Below are positions 1-9,576 of a DNA stretch of 64,000 nucleotides, in pieces. Source of the stretch: Thauera sp. 2A1. GTDB lineage: Bacteria; Pseudomonadota; Gammaproteobacteria; Burkholderiales; Rhodocyclaceae. Position 1 is the stretch's first letter, and each line of letters begins with the position of its first letter. Under the pieces are notes generated by a model. The model ran no database searches and was not told where the DNA came from. It saw only the letters and a list, made by a program, of their open reading frames with translations. Both the position numbers and the translations under genes were made by a program. The stretch spans positions 248,001 through 312,000 of the forward strand of contig NZ_SSXV01000002.1 in the NCBI RefSeq assembly GCF_009469595.2. Direction: 5' to 3'.

Positions 1-3
1 ATC

Positions 4-564
4 GTGTCGTGCCATGTTGCGGCAGCGCTGATGTGCGCGACGTTGGCAACCGGGCTCCATGCCCAGGAAATCCTGAGGGGCAAGAACCTCAATGAGAAGA
101 ACCTCATCGAGGCCTTGACGCCCGAACCCGAGGAGATCCGGACCCGCAGCATCCGCGTCGAGCGCGACAAGGCCCTGGCGAAGCCGGGTGAGAAGTCGCC
201 GGCGGTGACTGCCGCCAAGCGGCCCGGCGCCTCGCTGCTGATCACCTTCGTGACCAACTCGGCAGAGCTGACGCCGGATGCGCAGTCCAAGCTCGACATC
301 GTCGCGCGTGCGCTGCAGGCCGAAAAACTCGCGGACTTCAGCTTCTCGGTCGAAGGCCACGCCGATCCGCGCGGCAGCCACGAACGCAACCTGCAACTGT
401 CGCAGGCGCGTGCGGAGAGCGTGGTGGAATACCTGACGACGCGCCATCACATCCAGCGTGACCGCCTCAAGCCCGTCGGCAAGGGCGACACCGAGCTGGC
501 CAATCCCACGCGCCCGGCCGCGCCGGAGAATCGTCGGGTGACCATCCTCACCGTGCGTGAGTGA
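4..564 (+). CDS. OmpA-family peptidoglycan-associated protein, probably 5' truncated
   Basis: An OmpA C-terminal (peptidoglycan-binding) domain fills the second half, with the typical EGHADPRGS segment followed by NLQLSQARAESV. A hydrophobic stretch ends in GLHAQE, which fits signal peptidase I cleavage and export to the periplasm or outer membrane. The first in-window start is a GTG at position 4, but the frame is open to base 1 and no positively charged n-region is visible, so the true start is probably outside the window. It converges on the type VI secretion operon, and a role in that system is possible but unproven. Confidence 0.75.
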   Translation: MSCHVAAALMCATLATGLHAQEILRGKNLNEKNLIEALTPEPEEIRTRSIRVERDKALAKPGEKSPAVTAAKRPGASLLITFVTNSAELTPDAQSKLDIVARALQAEKLADFSFSVEGHADPRGSHERNLQLSQARAESVVEYLTTRHHIQRDRLKPVGKGDTELANPTRPAAPENRRVTILTVRE

Positions 565-668
565 GTTCCTGCGATCGCTGACTTCCCGGTCGATGCGGCA
601 TGGCGGGCGGTCCGCCGGCTGCGTCCGCCTGCAGCGCGAGCTTGAGCGTTTGCCGCCGGGCAGCAGCC

Positions 669-2501
669 TCAGTCGGTTTCTTCGATGGTGAATGCGGCCG
701 CGCCGTAGGCGTCCGAGCACGCGGTCGAGCCCTTTGGGCAAACGGGCTTGCCGAGGAAGGGCGATTGCGTCCCCTGGTGTGCCGCGACGATCGATGCGGC
801 GGAGTCGAGCGGAAACTCGGCGAAGGGGTCCACCGCGACCAGGCCGGTGTCGGAGAAATCCCTCGGATTCTCGCTGACCACCGCAACGAACTGATTCGCC
901 CCCGGTGGCCCGCCCGCCACCATGACCCAGCCACTGCGCGGCAGCGCGATCGACTGGCCGGCGGCGATGCGATTGCGCGTATCCACCGCATTGGGAAAGA
1001 GCTTGTAGAAGTGCTGCTTGTCCGTGCCCACCATCAGCACGTAAAGGTAGCCGGGCTTCGACGAACTCACGCGGAAACTCAGGCGGTCGCGGCCGATGCG
1101 CACCTGCGCTTTCTCCAGGGCCACGGTGACGCTGTGATCGCGATCGCGTTGCTGGAAGATGCGGTCGATTTCGTCGAGCGCGTTGAACGGACCGGCGGGC
1201 ACCGTGACCGGCGGCACCACTGCAGCCGCGGTCTCCGGCGCTATGGGTGTCGTCCGTGCCGCGTCACTGGCCGGCGGAGCTGCGGGCGTCTCCGGCGCTC
1301 GCGCCGCAGTCTGTGTTGCAGGCCGCTGGCTCAGCCAGTATCCGCCGGCGCCAAGGGCCAGTGCGACGACGACTCCCGCCAGCAGCAGTGGGCTCCGCGA
1401 GGGCTTGGCGGCATCGCCGATGCGCGGGGCCGCGTGTGCCGTAGAACCGCCCGCCGGTGATGCCGGAGCGGTCATCGCCGAGGCGTGGTCCAGGCCGAGC
1501 AAGGCGCGGAATTCCGCCACCGTCTGCGGCCGGTCCTTGGGCTGGACCGCCAGCCCGCGATCGATGGCGCGCAGGAAGGCGTCCGAATAGCGTCCGGCGA
1601 GCTGCTGCGCGAGCGGTTGCATCGTGTCGTTGACTGCGCGGCCGACGGCAGGCGGCGGGGTCTTGCCGACGATGGCGAGGTGTACCACGGCGGCCAGCGC
1701 GTAGATGTCCGTCCACGCGCCCTGCTTGAGCTCGGGCATCTCCGCGTACTGCTCGATCGGCGCATAGCCCGGCTTCAGGATTACCGTCAGCGCCTGCGTC
1801 ATGTCGCTGATCACATGGCGTGCGGCGCCGAAATCCAGTAGCAGCGGGCGTTCGCCCGACAGCAGCATGATGTTGTCCGGGGCGATGTCGCGGTGGAAGA
1901 CCTGCGCGGCGTGCATGACTTCCAGCGCATCGAGCAGCGGCGCCAGCAGGCGCCGGAGCCAGGCTTCGTCGGGCTGCCCCTTCATCTGCTGCAGGGTGCG
2001 CTTGAGGGTGAGTCCCTCGTAGTAGGGCATCACCATGTAGGCGGTGCCGTTGGCTTCCCAGAAGCGATACACCTTGACCAGCGCGGGGTGGTCGAACTGC
2101 GCGAGCAGGCGCGCCTCATTGACGAAACTGCGCCGGCCGGCCTCGAAGGTCTCGACGTGGCGCTGCGACTTCACCGTGACCTGCAGCCCCTGGCCGCGCG
2201 CGGCCAGCGACGAGGGCATGTACTCCTTCAGCGCGACGCGCCGGCCGAGGGAGTGATCCTCGGCGAGATAGACGATGCCGAATCCGCCGATGCCGACCAG
2301 GCCGATGATCTCGAACTCTCCCAGCCGGGTGCCGGCGGGAAGGGTGTTGTCGGCGTGGTCGTTGCGGTCTGCGGCGCCTGCGGCAGAGGCGGGTGGTTCG
2401 ACTGCCGGGGCCGGATTCGTCGCCGGCGTGGGCGGAACCGTGCCGGCATAAACGGTCCTGTCGTCGTTGTCGCCGCGTGCGTCGTTATCGGGAAGGGCCA
2501 T
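669..2501 (-). CDS. membrane Ser/Thr protein kinase with C-terminal DUF4384-like domain (T6SS-linked)
   Basis: Residues about 60-335 form a Hanks-type kinase: glycine loop IGGFGIVY, ATP lysine K92 in VALKEY, catalytic HRDIAPDN (D205) and DFG (223-225). The usual catalytic-loop lysine two residues after the aspartate is alanine, a variant I recall from related bacterial kinases. An Ala/Pro-rich linker and one membrane segment (about 370-390) separate it from a C-terminal domain with SFRVSSSKPGYLYVLMV, which resembles DUF4384. It is the last gene of the tss operon, 27 bp after tagF. Kinase plus TagF suggests a threonine phosphorylation (PpkA-type) switch controlling type VI secretion. No PppA phosphatase or FHA protein is visible in the window. 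Confidence 0.85.
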   Translation of the reverse strand: MALPDNDARGDNDDRTVYAGTVPPTPATNPAPAVEPPASAAGAADRNDHADNTLPAGTRLGEFEIIGLVGIGGFGIVYLAEDHSLGRRVALKEYMPSSLAARGQGLQVTVKSQRHVETFEAGRRSFVNEARLLAQFDHPALVKVYRFWEANGTAYMVMPYYEGLTLKRTLQQMKGQPDEAWLRRLLAPLLDALEVMHAAQVFHRDIAPDNIMLLSGERPLLLDFGAARHVISDMTQALTVILKPGYAPIEQYAEMPELKQGAWTDIYALAAVVHLAIVGKTPPPAVGRAVNDTMQPLAQQLAGRYSDAFLRAIDRGLAVQPKDRPQTVAEFRALLGLDHASAMTAPASPAGGSTAHAAPRIGDAAKPSRSPLLLAGVVVALALGAGGYWLSQRPATQTAARAPETPAAPPASDAARTTPIAPETAAAVVPPVTVPAGPFNALDEIDRIFQQRDRDHSVTVALEKAQVRIGRDRLSFRVSSSKPGYLYVLMVGTDKQHFYKLFPNAVDTRNRIAAGQSIALPRSGWVMVAGGPPGANQFVAVVSENPRDFSDTGLVAVDPFAEFPLDSAASIVAAHQGTQSPFLGKPVCPKGSTACSDAYGAAAFTIEETD

Positions 2502-2528
2502 GGGCAGAAGCGGGCGGATGCCGTCTCG

Positions 2529-3239
2529 TCATGCAGGGGCGGGGGAATGCCCCTGCAGCATAGCAGCAAAGCGGGCGGCGTCCGGCAGCCCGCGGCAGGC
2601 CAGGACGGGAACGCCGCTGCCAGGCTCGCCGGCCGTCCACCACAGCGAACTGCCCTGAGCCGTCCTTTGCAGCAAGCCGGCCCCGGCGGCCATCAGCGTG
2701 GCGGACAGTTCATCGTCGGAAGGCAGCGTCAGCGTCGTCGAACGGCCGTCGAGCAGTGCCGCAAGGATCGCCTGCGCAAAACCCACCCGCGGCGCGGCGA
2801 CGACGGGCGTACGCAGTGCGGCAAGGGCACGGTCGAAATGCTGCATGTCGCAGGCGGTGTCCAGGGTGGAGAGCGCGAGGCGCTCGAGGCGCTCGAGCCA
2901 GTCGGTGTAGAGATCGAATTCGTGCTCGGTGGTAGCGAAGGATGCAAGCTCGCAGGCGATAGTGAGCGGGAAATAGCGTCCCACCCGGTCGACGCTGGGC
3001 ATCAACACGCCGGCCCAGGTGGCGCTGCCGCAGATGCCGGGGAACAGCACGAAGCGCCACACCGGACAACCGAGATAGGCATCCAGCCAGCCGGCCCCCA
3101 GCCGGTCGCGTGATGCCATCATCGCCCCCTGCAGCCAGGCATCCCACGGCGAGATGAAGGACGAGGGCAGCCTGCGCGAGGCGAAATCGCCCAGGCTTGC
3201 GGTCTTGCCGTACCAGCCGGCGATGCCCGTGGTGCTCAT
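2529..3239 (-). CDS. tagF: type VI secretion-associated protein TagF
   Basis: This 236-residue protein begins with the TagF/ImpM signature near YGKTASLGDF (10-19), followed by SSFISPWDAWLQ. TagF proteins are cytoplasmic post-translational regulators of type VI secretion, generally repressors acting beside the threonine phosphorylation pathway. The frame is open further upstream, but the ATG at 3239 overlaps the tssM stop as ATGA, which indicates translational coupling and fixes the start. The kinase gene follows 27 bp later. Confidence 0.87.
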   Translation of the reverse strand: MSTTGIAGWYGKTASLGDFASRRLPSSFISPWDAWLQGAMMASRDRLGAGWLDAYLGCPVWRFVLFPGICGSATWAGVLMPSVDRVGRYFPLTIACELASFATTEHEFDLYTDWLERLERLALSTLDTACDMQHFDRALAALRTPVVAAPRVGFAQAILAALLDGRSTTLTLPSDDELSATLMAAGAGLLQRTAQGSSLWWTAGEPGSGVPVLACRGLPDAARFAAMLQGHSPAPA

Positions 3240-6200
3240 GGGCACTGGAACTGTTCCAGTTCGCGCAGGCGGAAGGGGTTCTGCACGCTGTTGGCCGTCA
3301 CCTCGAACTGCGCCCGGCGGCCATCGACGGTGAAGGTGACGGTGAAGCGCTCGGGCTGCGAGGTGGGCGCGATGGCGACCTTGTCGAACAGGCGGAACAG
3401 CGCCCACGGGCCCTCGGTGGTGACGCCCGAGACGCCCGTCGGCCCGGCCGGCTGGATCTGAACGCGAACCTGCGTGCTGCCGCGCGGCCCGGGCCACACG
3501 ACGCTTTGCGGCACCTGCGGACCATGGCTGTAGCGGACGAGCTGCCCGTCGACGTCGAGGATGAACTGGTCGATCGTGGCGTCCATCTCGATGGGCTTGA
3601 ACTCGAGTTTCAGCCCCGGTGTGCGCCCCCCGGTGGGGAAGAACACCTCGCGGATCTTCTGCGCGCGCTGGAACTGGACCAGCGCGGCCGGCCCGCCGAT
3701 GGCGACGTCGTTGATGCGGCGGAAGGACCACGGCGTGGTCGAGGTATCGACGAGCGGCGCGAGGTTCTGCTGGAAGAACTGGTCCATCTTTCCACCTGGC
3801 GCGAACAGGGTGGCGAAGTCGTCCTGCGTGGCGTCGCGGGTGGACGAGCGCACCAGCGGATAGCGGCCGGCGATCGCCTGGCGGCAGAAGTCGCCCACCT
3901 GCGTCTGGATGGCCTCGTTGGTGTTGGCGACGATGGCGCCGCCGGCGAGCCGGGCGCTGACGTCGGCCAGGGTCTGCACCACGGAACGCAGCGGTTCCGG
4001 CATGCCCGGCGCCTGCGCCTTCACCTTGTTCGGCACGTCGGAGGGCGGCAGCGCCGTCTTCGCCTTGAGCGCGGTGTCGGTGGCATTGAGCAGGGTATGC
4101 AGGTCGCCCATCAGCGCGACCGCGGCGTCGACCGGTGCAGGCTGGCCCGGCGCGCTGCTGGTCACATAGCGTCGCAGGGCCTCGAAACGCCGATCGACGA
4201 TGTTCTCGACCACGTCGGCGGGCGCGGCGGGCGCCTGGGTGTCGGGGCCGAAGATCGTGCTCAGGCGGCGGGATTCCTGTGCCAGCCGGTCGGCCGCCTT
4301 GTCGGCCACGCTCTTCTCGCTCTCCGGCTTGATCAGCGTCGTCTCGCGCGACGCGGCGCGCAGGAAGGGCACCAGCGGGTTGTCGGGTGCCGACAGCAGG
4401 CGGGCGACGTCGATCGTCTGCTGTAGGTCACCGGGGCGCACCAGCTTCACGTCGTTCAGGAACTCTTCCCAGGTGCGTGCATAGTCGTTGAGGTAGAGGC
4501 GCCGCACGTCCTCCGTCAGGCGGGCGCGCGCGGCCGGATCGGCGAGTCGCCCGATCACGCCGGGGTCCTTCTGGCCCAGCACCCAGGGCTCCTCGTCGGC
4601 GAGCTGGTTGGCGACGCGCTCGGCTTCGCGCTTGAAGGCCTTGTGGTAGCCGTCGTAGGTGAACAGGCCGGCGACGCCCTTGGTCAGCGGTTGCCCCGAC
4701 AGCCGGGTGAAGACGAGCGGGGCGGACGGGCCGCCCGCGCGCGCGATGGTGAACTCGGGAATGTCGCGGCCCACGCCTTCGCGCTTGAGCCGGCTGTATA
4801 CACGGTTGGCGAGAGGGTAGCGGGCAAGCATGTTGCGCACCGAGGCGATCAGGTTCTGGTCTGCCGGCACCGGGCTGGCGGGTGCGCCGCGCGCGAACAG
4901 CGCATCCAGGTGGGCATCGAGCGCGACGCGCTGTTCCTGCGTCGTGTCGCGCGGCAGCGAGCGCTCCCAGTCGAAGCGGATCCACGCCTTCAGCGCATCG
5001 GCATCGAAGCGGGTGCCGTCGTTGAGCATCAGGTAGGCCTTCAGGGCCTCGTAGGCGAATTCGAGATTGTTGGCATTGGCGCTGCGCAACTGCTCCTCGA
5101 TGCGCAGCGCGAGCCTGGGCAGGAAGGCCTGGTCGAGCAGCCGCCCGTAGGATTGCTCGGCGGCGGCGCCGAGCTTGTCGCCCTGGAACATGCCGAAGCC
5201 CATCGACAGCGGCACGCCATTGGCGATGGCGGGCGTGATCGTGACCTGACGTACCGCGTCGAGCACCGGCATGAGGGCGACGACGTCCGCCGAGCGTCCC
5301 GCGCGCGGCAGGCCTTCGATCTGCTGGGCGATGGCGGGCAGGCGGGCCTCGACTTCGGTGACGTAGGCGGTGTTGCGCGAATAGCTCGTCATCCACGCGG
5401 CGACCGCGCCGACCAGCAGCGCCACCGCCAGCGCATACCCGGACCATTGCAGCAGGTTGCGCCGGCGTTCCCAGCGCAGGTTGGTGCCGGCCAGCCCCTG
5501 CTCGCGGAAGACGACGTCGCGCACCAGCCGGGTGATGAAGAAGCTGCGCCCGCTGCCCGCCGGCGGCGCGGGCAGCCTGCGTTCGACGCCGAAGCTGCGG
5601 GCGAGGGCGCCGATGACGCGGTCGATCGGGCTGCCTTCCTGCGTGCCGCTGGTGAAGTAGACGCCGCGGATCAGCGGCGCCTCCTCGTATCGCGATGCGG
5701 CGAACACGCGCTCGAGGAAGCCAGTCAGCATCGGGCGGAGGATGCCCAGTTGCTGCGGAAAGGCGAAGATCTGCGCGCTCCGGGACGGGTCGCGTTCGGC
5801 CTGGAGGCGGGCGGGCAGCCGATCCAGCAGGCGTTGCTCGAGCTGGTCGAATTCCGCCCCGAAGGCGGCCAGCGGCATCACCTTCGAATCCGGGTCGTAC
5901 GCAAACGTCGTGCCCCAGATCTGCGCGCGTTCCTCCTTGCCAAGGTCGGCGAAGAACTCGGTGAAGCCCGCCAGCAGGTCGGCCTTGGTCACCAGCACGT
6001 AGATCGGGAAGCGGATCTGGAAGCGTTCGTGCAGTTCCTGCAGCCGTGCGCGCACCGCGTCGGCCTGGGCGTCGCGCTCGGCGGGCGACTGTTGCAGCAG
6101 GTCGGCCACGCTGACGGTGAGCAGCACGCCGTTGATCGGCCGCCGCGGACGCGACTGCTTCAGCAATTGCAGGAAACCCTGCCAGGCGGCGCTGTCGACC

Positions 6201-6832
6201 TCGCGATCGGATTCCTGCGTGGTGTAGCGGCCGGCGGTGTCGAGCAGCACGGCTTCGTCGGTGAACCACCAGTCGCAGTTGCGTGTGCCGCCGACGCCGC
6301 GGATCGATGCGGTGCCGAACTTGTCGGCAAGCGGAAACTGCAGGCCCGAGTTGATCAGCGCCGTGGTCTTGCCCGAGCCCGGGGCGCCGATGAAGATGTA
6401 CCACGGCAACTGGTATAGGTACTGGCGCCCGCTCAGCGCGACGAGGTCGCCGATACCCGGCTTCTTTCCGGCGGCCGACAGGCGCACCTTCTTCAGTACC
6501 TCGATCGCTTCCTCGAAACGCTTGTTCAGCGTCGCGACCTCTTCCTCGCCGGGCGTCGGCGCTGCAGGCGCGGCCTTGGGCGCCTTCGCCAGCAGACCAT
6601 CCATCAACTGCGCGTTGAGCCGCTTGGCTTTCACCAGCGCCCACAGCTTCTTCAGCAGCCACAGGGACACGAGAGCCGCGATCGCGATCCAGCGTACCGT
6701 TTCGGATTCGAACGGCCGGAAGCGGTCGATGGCGATCAGCGGGCCGACGAACCAGATGATCGCCGCCGCGGCGCACAGGCCGATGCTGGCCAGCAGCAGC
6801 GGATGGGTGAGGAGCCCGAATATCTTCTTCAT
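3236..6832 (-). CDS. tssM: type VI secretion inner-membrane protein TssM (IcmF)
   Basis: The 1198-residue length is typical of TssM. Two N-terminal membrane segments (about 9-30 and 47-62) flank a short loop. A cytoplasmic GTPase-like domain follows with Walker A GAPGSGKTT (149-157), then a third membrane segment near 455-480 (NLLQWSGYALAVALLVG) and a long periplasmic C-terminal region with the IcmF-related domains. TssM spans the envelope and joins TssL to the lipoprotein TssJ in the membrane complex. All three genes lie together here in the order J-K-L-M. Very long antisense and alternate-frame open frames over this gene are composition shadows. Confidence 0.97.
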   Translation of the reverse strand: MKKIFGLLTHPLLLASIGLCAAAAIIWFVGPLIAIDRFRPFESETVRWIAIAALVSLWLLKKLWALVKAKRLNAQLMDGLLAKAPKAAPAAPTPGEEEVATLNKRFEEAIEVLKKVRLSAAGKKPGIGDLVALSGRQYLYQLPWYIFIGAPGSGKTTALINSGLQFPLADKFGTASIRGVGGTRNCDWWFTDEAVLLDTAGRYTTQESDREVDSAAWQGFLQLLKQSRPRRPINGVLLTVSVADLLQQSPAERDAQADAVRARLQELHERFQIRFPIYVLVTKADLLAGFTEFFADLGKEERAQIWGTTFAYDPDSKVMPLAAFGAEFDQLEQRLLDRLPARLQAERDPSRSAQIFAFPQQLGILRPMLTGFLERVFAASRYEEAPLIRGVYFTSGTQEGSPIDRVIGALARSFGVERRLPAPPAGSGRSFFITRLVRDVVFREQGLAGTNLRWERRRNLLQWSGYALAVALLVGAVAAWMTSYSRNTAYVTEVEARLPAIAQQIEGLPRAGRSADVVALMPVLDAVRQVTITPAIANGVPLSMGFGMFQGDKLGAAAEQSYGRLLDQAFLPRLALRIEEQLRSANANNLEFAYEALKAYLMLNDGTRFDADALKAWIRFDWERSLPRDTTQEQRVALDAHLDALFARGAPASPVPADQNLIASVRNMLARYPLANRVYSRLKREGVGRDIPEFTIARAGGPSAPLVFTRLSGQPLTKGVAGLFTYDGYHKAFKREAERVANQLADEEPWVLGQKDPGVIGRLADPAARARLTEDVRRLYLNDYARTWEEFLNDVKLVRPGDLQQTIDVARLLSAPDNPLVPFLRAASRETTLIKPESEKSVADKAADRLAQESRRLSTIFGPDTQAPAAPADVVENIVDRRFEALRRYVTSSAPGQPAPVDAAVALMGDLHTLLNATDTALKAKTALPPSDVPNKVKAQAPGMPEPLRSVVQTLADVSARLAGGAIVANTNEAIQTQVGDFCRQAIAGRYPLVRSSTRDATQDDFATLFAPGGKMDQFFQQNLAPLVDTSTTPWSFRRINDVAIGGPAALVQFQRAQKIREVFFPTGGRTPGLKLEFKPIEMDATIDQFILDVDGQLVRYSHGPQVPQSVVWPGPRGSTQVRVQIQPAGPTGVSGVTTEGPWALFRLFDKVAIAPTSQPERFTVTFTVDGRRAQFEVTANSVQNPFRLRELEQFQCP

Positions 6833-6874
6833 GCTTGTGGTCCGGTCGGTTCGGCGGTCGGTTTGGCGGTCGAC

Positions 6875-8176
6875 CTAGCGACTGGCGCCGGCGACGTAGA
6901 GCGTGATCTCGACGCGCCGGTTTTTGGCACGGTCGGCAGGCGTTGCATTGCCGGCGAGCGGTTCGGCGTCGGCCCGGCCTTCGGCTCGCATCCGCGCCGG
7001 CTGCACGGCCTGCGCCAGCAGGGCCTGCACCGACTGCGCCCGTTCCTGCGACAGATGCCAGTTGGACGGGAAGCGCGCGCTGCGGATCGGCTGGCTGTCG
7101 GTGTGGCCGGTGATCAGGATGTTGCCCTCGACCGCATTGAGCGCTTCGGCGATGCGCTTCATCAGTGGCAGCACCGCGTCGTCGACCGTTGCGCTCGCCG
7201 GGCGGAAGAAGCCGTCGCCGCGGATCGTGATGACGCTGCGATCGGCCAGGTCGTCGACCGCGACCAGGCCCGCGCGGATTTCCGGCTGCAGGAAGGCGCT
7301 CAGCCGCGGCTTCTGCGCCGGCTGGGCGGGCGGCGGCGGCGGGGCCTCGATGCGCAGGGCCTGGATGCGGGCGAAGACGGGGTCGGAATGGCTGTTGAGG
7401 CGCAGCGACAGGAAGAGATAGAGCGCCAGCGCAAGCACGCCCGCCACGGTGAACACCACCCACATCGGCAGCGTGGCCATCAGGCTGCGGCGCGCCTCAA
7501 CGCCCGCCGCATGCGGCGAGAGCTGGGGCTCGAACTCGCCGCGCTGTTCCCGCAGCATGGCGTAGAGCCGCTCGCGCACCTGGGCGAGCTGCTCACGCCC
7601 GCCGTCGATGACCCGGTATCGGCCCTCGAAGCCGAGCGCGAGGACGACTTGCAGCAGTTCCAGCAGGTGGCGGTTGGCGGCCGGGTTCTCGGCCAGCTTC
7701 GCCATCAACTGGAACACCTTTTCGCCGCCCCAGGTCTCGTTGTGGAACATCACCAGCAGGCTGTTGCGCCCCCACACGCCGGAACCGCCCCACGGCGTGC
7801 CGGCCGCGGTTTCGTCGAGGAAGGTGCACAGGATGTAGCGCGCGGCGATGATGTTGCGCGATTCGACGCCGAGCTGCGCCGCCTTGCGTTCGAAGGCGCG
7901 CACGCCCTCGGCCAGCGTGTCGCGCAGCGCGACCGGGTCGGCCTGCTGCAGCGAGGCCCGCAGCGGCGGCACCGCGTTGAGGAGAGGGCTCGCCGCGGTA
8001 ACGATGGGGTTGAGACCGTATTCGGGAGTCAGGCTGTCGAGGGTGGCCGCTCCGCCGCCGCCGGGGTCGGGCGCGCCATGGGCCGCAACACCGGCTCTGG
8101 CGCCGCGCTGCCCGGGGGAGGGCATGACGAAGGTACGGTCGGATTCGAACGAGGCAAAAGGATCTTCCTGGCTCAT
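6875..8176 (-). CDS. tssL: type VI secretion protein TssL (DotU) with fused OmpA peptidoglycan-binding domain
   Basis: After a low-complexity N-terminus, residues about 55-225 form the DotU/IcmH cytoplasmic domain (NIIAARYILCTFLDE, FHNETWGGEKVF). One membrane segment lies at 237-258. A proline-rich linker leads to a periplasmic OmpA-like domain (about 318-430) with GHTDSQP and NWHLSQERAQSV. This is the specialised TssL that anchors the type VI membrane complex to peptidoglycan through its own C-terminus. The gene sits 9 bp after tssK and 42 bp before tssM. Confidence 0.96.
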   Translation of the reverse strand: MSQEDPFASFESDRTFVMPSPGQRGARAGVAAHGAPDPGGGGAATLDSLTPEYGLNPIVTAASPLLNAVPPLRASLQQADPVALRDTLAEGVRAFERKAAQLGVESRNIIAARYILCTFLDETAAGTPWGGSGVWGRNSLLVMFHNETWGGEKVFQLMAKLAENPAANRHLLELLQVVLALGFEGRYRVIDGGREQLAQVRERLYAMLREQRGEFEPQLSPHAAGVEARRSLMATLPMWVVFTVAGVLALALYLFLSLRLNSHSDPVFARIQALRIEAPPPPPAQPAQKPRLSAFLQPEIRAGLVAVDDLADRSVITIRGDGFFRPASATVDDAVLPLMKRIAEALNAVEGNILITGHTDSQPIRSARFPSNWHLSQERAQSVQALLAQAVQPARMRAEGRADAEPLAGNATPADRAKNRRVEITLYVAGASR

Positions 8177-8185
8177 CGTCGTCTC

Positions 8186-9523
8186 TCAAGCCCGAATGGC
8201 CCAGCACTCGATCTCGAGCCCGGGAAACTCGCCGGCGATGTGCATCGCCAGACCGCCCGACTGCTGCAGTTGCTTCCACATCTCGCCGCTGCGTTCGAGC
8301 TCGAAGTAGTTGAAGCCGGCGTGATAGGGAATCTGCCGCGGCGCCACCGGCAGCGCACGCAGCCCGATGCCCGGCAGCGCCAGGTTCACCAGGTCGCGGA
8401 TGCGTTCCACAGGGCCGATCTTCACCTGGGTGGGAAAGCGCAGGCGAAGGGTCTCGCCCGGCAGTTGCGCATTCACCGCCAGCACGAAGGAGGCCGTGCG
8501 CAGCAGTTCGAGGTCGGGCACGATAGCGACGCGAACGCCGTACTTGCGGTCCTGCAGCTCGATCGGGATCGCGCCCTGCTCGAGGACCATGGACAGCGAA
8601 CGGCGCAGGTCGGCGATCAGCGGGCCGAAGCAGGCCTGTGGGTCGTCGTGGTCATACAGCGGATAGTCCGGCGGACGGCGGCTCTCGCGCGAGAAGGTGC
8701 ACAGGTCGCCGGCGAGCATCAGGCAGTGGCCATAGAGCGTGGCAGGGTGCAGCAGCGGCAGGTCGTCGAATTGTCTGAACACCGGTTCGTGGCGATTGAC
8801 GGTCTGCAACAGCAGGAAGTCGGCAATCTCGGCCACGCCTCCGCGCCCCGGTTGCGACAGGCGGGCGCCGAGCGCCTCGCCGCGCTGGTGCAGCAGGCCG
8901 AGCAGTTCGCGCACGTAGCCGGCGAGGATCGGATTGCCGCCGCAGGCGAGCGTGGGCGGAATGTAGGCCTTGTCGAGCACGAGCTGGTTGTCCGCGCGGC
9001 GTTCCACCACGCGGACCACGCCGAGCGTGGCATAGGCATCGGTCGCGTCGCGCCGCGGCATGAGCTTCAGGCGCAGGTCGCCCACCTGCACCGGCGCTGT
9101 CGGTGCGCTGGCGAGCGTGCTGTCGGCGACGTCCAGCTCGCTGACCTGATAGCGGGTCAGCCCGATCGCGTCTTCTCCGGCGACGTCGGCCTCGAGCGTT
9201 CCCGGGCGTCGCAGGGGCAAGGCCAGCACGATGAGTTCGTCGCGGATGTCGGGCGCCACATCCAGGGGCAAGGGCGCCACATCGTCGCCCGGAAAGTCGA
9301 AGGGCGTGCCGTCCGGCAGGATGCCGCGTGCGCGCGACAGCGCGAGCTTGCCCAGCGCGAGCGCGGCCTCGTCGACGACGAGTGCGACGTAGCCCCACGC
9401 GTGCCCCGCGATGGGCTGGGTGCGGCCTTGGATGAGTCGCTCGATGTGACGGTCATGCTGCTGCAGATGCTGCGGCTGCAGGAACATTCCTTCTGACCAC
9501 ACGACCTTGCTGTTCCAGGACAT
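8186..9523 (-). CDS. tssK: type VI secretion baseplate protein TssK
   Basis: The 445-residue protein starts MSWNSKVVWSEGMFLQPQHLQQ, a TssK hallmark, so the ATG at 9523 is chosen over a longer open frame reaching 9667. TssK trimers link the baseplate to the TssJLM membrane complex. The family's middle (LVLDKAYIPPTLACGGNPIL) and C-terminal (GLAMHIAGEFPGLEIECWAI) segments are present. It lies between tssJ (53 bp upstream) and tssL (9 bp downstream) in one leftward operon. Confidence 0.95.
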   Translation of the reverse strand: MSWNSKVVWSEGMFLQPQHLQQHDRHIERLIQGRTQPIAGHAWGYVALVVDEAALALGKLALSRARGILPDGTPFDFPGDDVAPLPLDVAPDIRDELIVLALPLRRPGTLEADVAGEDAIGLTRYQVSELDVADSTLASAPTAPVQVGDLRLKLMPRRDATDAYATLGVVRVVERRADNQLVLDKAYIPPTLACGGNPILAGYVRELLGLLHQRGEALGARLSQPGRGGVAEIADFLLLQTVNRHEPVFRQFDDLPLLHPATLYGHCLMLAGDLCTFSRESRRPPDYPLYDHDDPQACFGPLIADLRRSLSMVLEQGAIPIELQDRKYGVRVAIVPDLELLRTASFVLAVNAQLPGETLRLRFPTQVKIGPVERIRDLVNLALPGIGLRALPVAPRQIPYHAGFNYFELERSGEMWKQLQQSGGLAMHIAGEFPGLEIECWAIRA

Positions 9524-9576
9524 GGACGATCTCTGATGGGTGGGCGGAATCGGGGTCGGTTGCCTGACGCGGCGGG

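Noticed and set aside
4428..7463. 1011-residue leftward open frame in another frame over tssM
   Set aside because: Arg/Pro/Ala-rich composition shadow of a GC-rich gene; tssM in the other frame has complete family motifs and couples to tagF.
6803..9496. 897-residue rightward open frame
   Set aside because: Antisense to tssL and tssK, which are fully recognisable; no ribosome site or domain in the antisense reading.
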